NCBI RefSeq assembly: GCF_001729485.1
Contig: NZ_CP017157.1
Coordinates: 3,286,001-3,350,000 of the forward strand
Source: Streptomyces lydicus
GTDB taxonomy: Bacteria > Actinomycetota > Actinomycetes > Streptomycetales > Streptomycetaceae
DNA: 64,000 nucleotides
Direction: 5' to 3'
In this document: positions 63,554 to 64,000 of the stretch, piece after piece
How the letters are laid out: every line of letters begins with the position of its first letter
Position numbering within the stretch: position 1 is the stretch's first letter
Translations under genes and position numbers: made by a program
Notes under the pieces: generated by a model
Database searches by the model: none
What the model was told of the DNA's origin: nothing
Seen by the model: only the letters and a program-made list of their open reading frames with translations

Positions 63554-64000
63554 CACGTCACGCTCCGGGAGTGGCGGCGGGTGTCGTACACGCTGCGCAG
63601 GTAGCCGACGGGCCCGTAGAGCAGGCCGCGGAGTTCCAGCAGCGCGAGGTGGTCCGGCCACCGGCCGGGCGTGGCCGGCCGGGCGCGGGTCCTGGCCGCG
63701 GTGTACCGGATGCCGCCGGGCAGCCGGCGCAGCAGTGCGGGCAGCGCGGCGGGACGGTGCCGGATCGCGGCGGCCAGGAAGGCGCCGAAGCCGGCGCCGT
63801 AGCCGAACGCCTGGGCCGGCACGGCGTCGGCGTCGCGGCGGTGGCGGTGCCAGACGAGCGCGTCGGGCCGGTAGACGATGCGGTGCCCGGCGGCCAGCAC
63901 GAGGAAGAAGGCCAGCAGGTCGTCGCCGCCGTACGCCGGGGTTCCGGTGCCCGTCGAGGGGTCGAAGCCGCCGAGCCCGCGCAGCACGTCGGTGCGGAAG
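63553..64000 (-). CDS. GT2 glycosyltransferase, C-terminal part (cut by window edge)
   Basis: The last ~149 codons of a glycosyltransferase whose 5' end lies beyond the window. It contains GFDPSTGTGTPAYGGDDLLAFF (the GGED-like acceptor motif, here GGDD) and RIVYRPDALVWHRHRRD (conserved W-x-HR). It is the first visible gene of the exopolysaccharide operon and is coupled to the flippase. Confidence 0.85.
   Translation of the reverse strand, partial: FRTDVLRGLGGFDPSTGTGTPAYGGDDLLAFFLVLAAGHRIVYRPDALVWHRHRRDADAVPAQAFGYGAGFGAFLAAAIRHRPAALPALLRRLPGGIRYTAARTRARPATPGRWPDHLALLELRGLLYGPVGYLRSVYDTRRHSRSVT

Overview
This is a 64 kb chromosomal window from a high-GC actinomycete, almost certainly a Streptomyces. 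The evidence is very GC-rich third codon positions, frequent GTG starts, ATGA/GTGA start-stop overlaps, and a complete whiE-type spore-pigment type II polyketide cluster at the left end. All functional calls are read from sequence motifs and family knowledge; no database search was run.

Left part (1-12.9 kb): whiE spore-pigment locus (flavin hydroxylase divergent from SchA/CurD protein, cupin, KSalpha, KSbeta, ACP, aromatase and cyclase), followed on the other strand by a secreted beta-helix protein and an O-methyltransferase. Then come a TetR regulator divergent from a siderophore-interacting flavoprotein with paired operator-like palindromes, and a VOC protein.

12.9-20.6 kb: an unusual GTP-derived pathway. 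A GTP cyclohydrolase II homologue carries Met where canonical enzymes have a product-deciding Tyr (the SCO6655-type switch that gives the formylated pyrimidine FAPy). Beside it are a creatininase-fold amidohydrolase (possible FAPy deformylase), a RibD-type reductase, a 6-pyruvoyl-tetrahydropterin-synthase-like protein lacking one zinc His, a dehydrogenase, a GT4 glycosyltransferase, a methyltransferase, a YbhN-like membrane protein and a CDP-alcohol phosphotransferase. Together they suggest a glycosylated pyrimidine or pterin product.

20.6-32.6 kb: SPW-repeat membrane protein, alkyl-sulfatase-like metallohydrolase, an AfsR-type ATPase/TPR protein, and a tightly coupled operon of a 61-residue peptide, a hypothetical protein, two DUF6895-like paralogues and a serine hydrolase of unknown purpose. 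A DHA2 drug exporter and its MarR regulator follow.

32.7-38.5 kb: molybdate locus (two HTH-TOBE regulators, di-TOBE molbindin, small molybdopterin oxidoreductase, ModA, fused ModB-ModC). 38.6-43.9 kb: deazaflavin-dependent reductase, TetX-like monooxygenase with divergent TetR and operators, a beta-carbonic anhydrase/SulP pair and a small exported protein.

44-50 kb: the best candidate for an undescribed system. A 50-residue peptide ends in three Gly-Cys-Ile-Ser units separated by Ala-Ala-Pro spacers. A 21-bp hairpin separates it from a PaaK-like adenylate-forming enzyme, a GRDP-like protein and an MFS exporter. Divergent to it is an orphan HypX (formyl transfer plus crotonase), and a receiver-less winged-helix regulator lies beyond. 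It looks like a new RiPP-type cluster.

50-64 kb: hypothetical protein, APC permease, double GNAT protein, IS5 remnant, a secreted protein plus a ribosome-inactivating-protein toxin, a decayed alpha/beta hydrolase carrying a 49-bp duplication from that locus, DinB protein, GH16 lipoprotein, and an exopolysaccharide operon (deacetylase, GT2-membrane fusion, flippase, partial GT2) running off the right edge.
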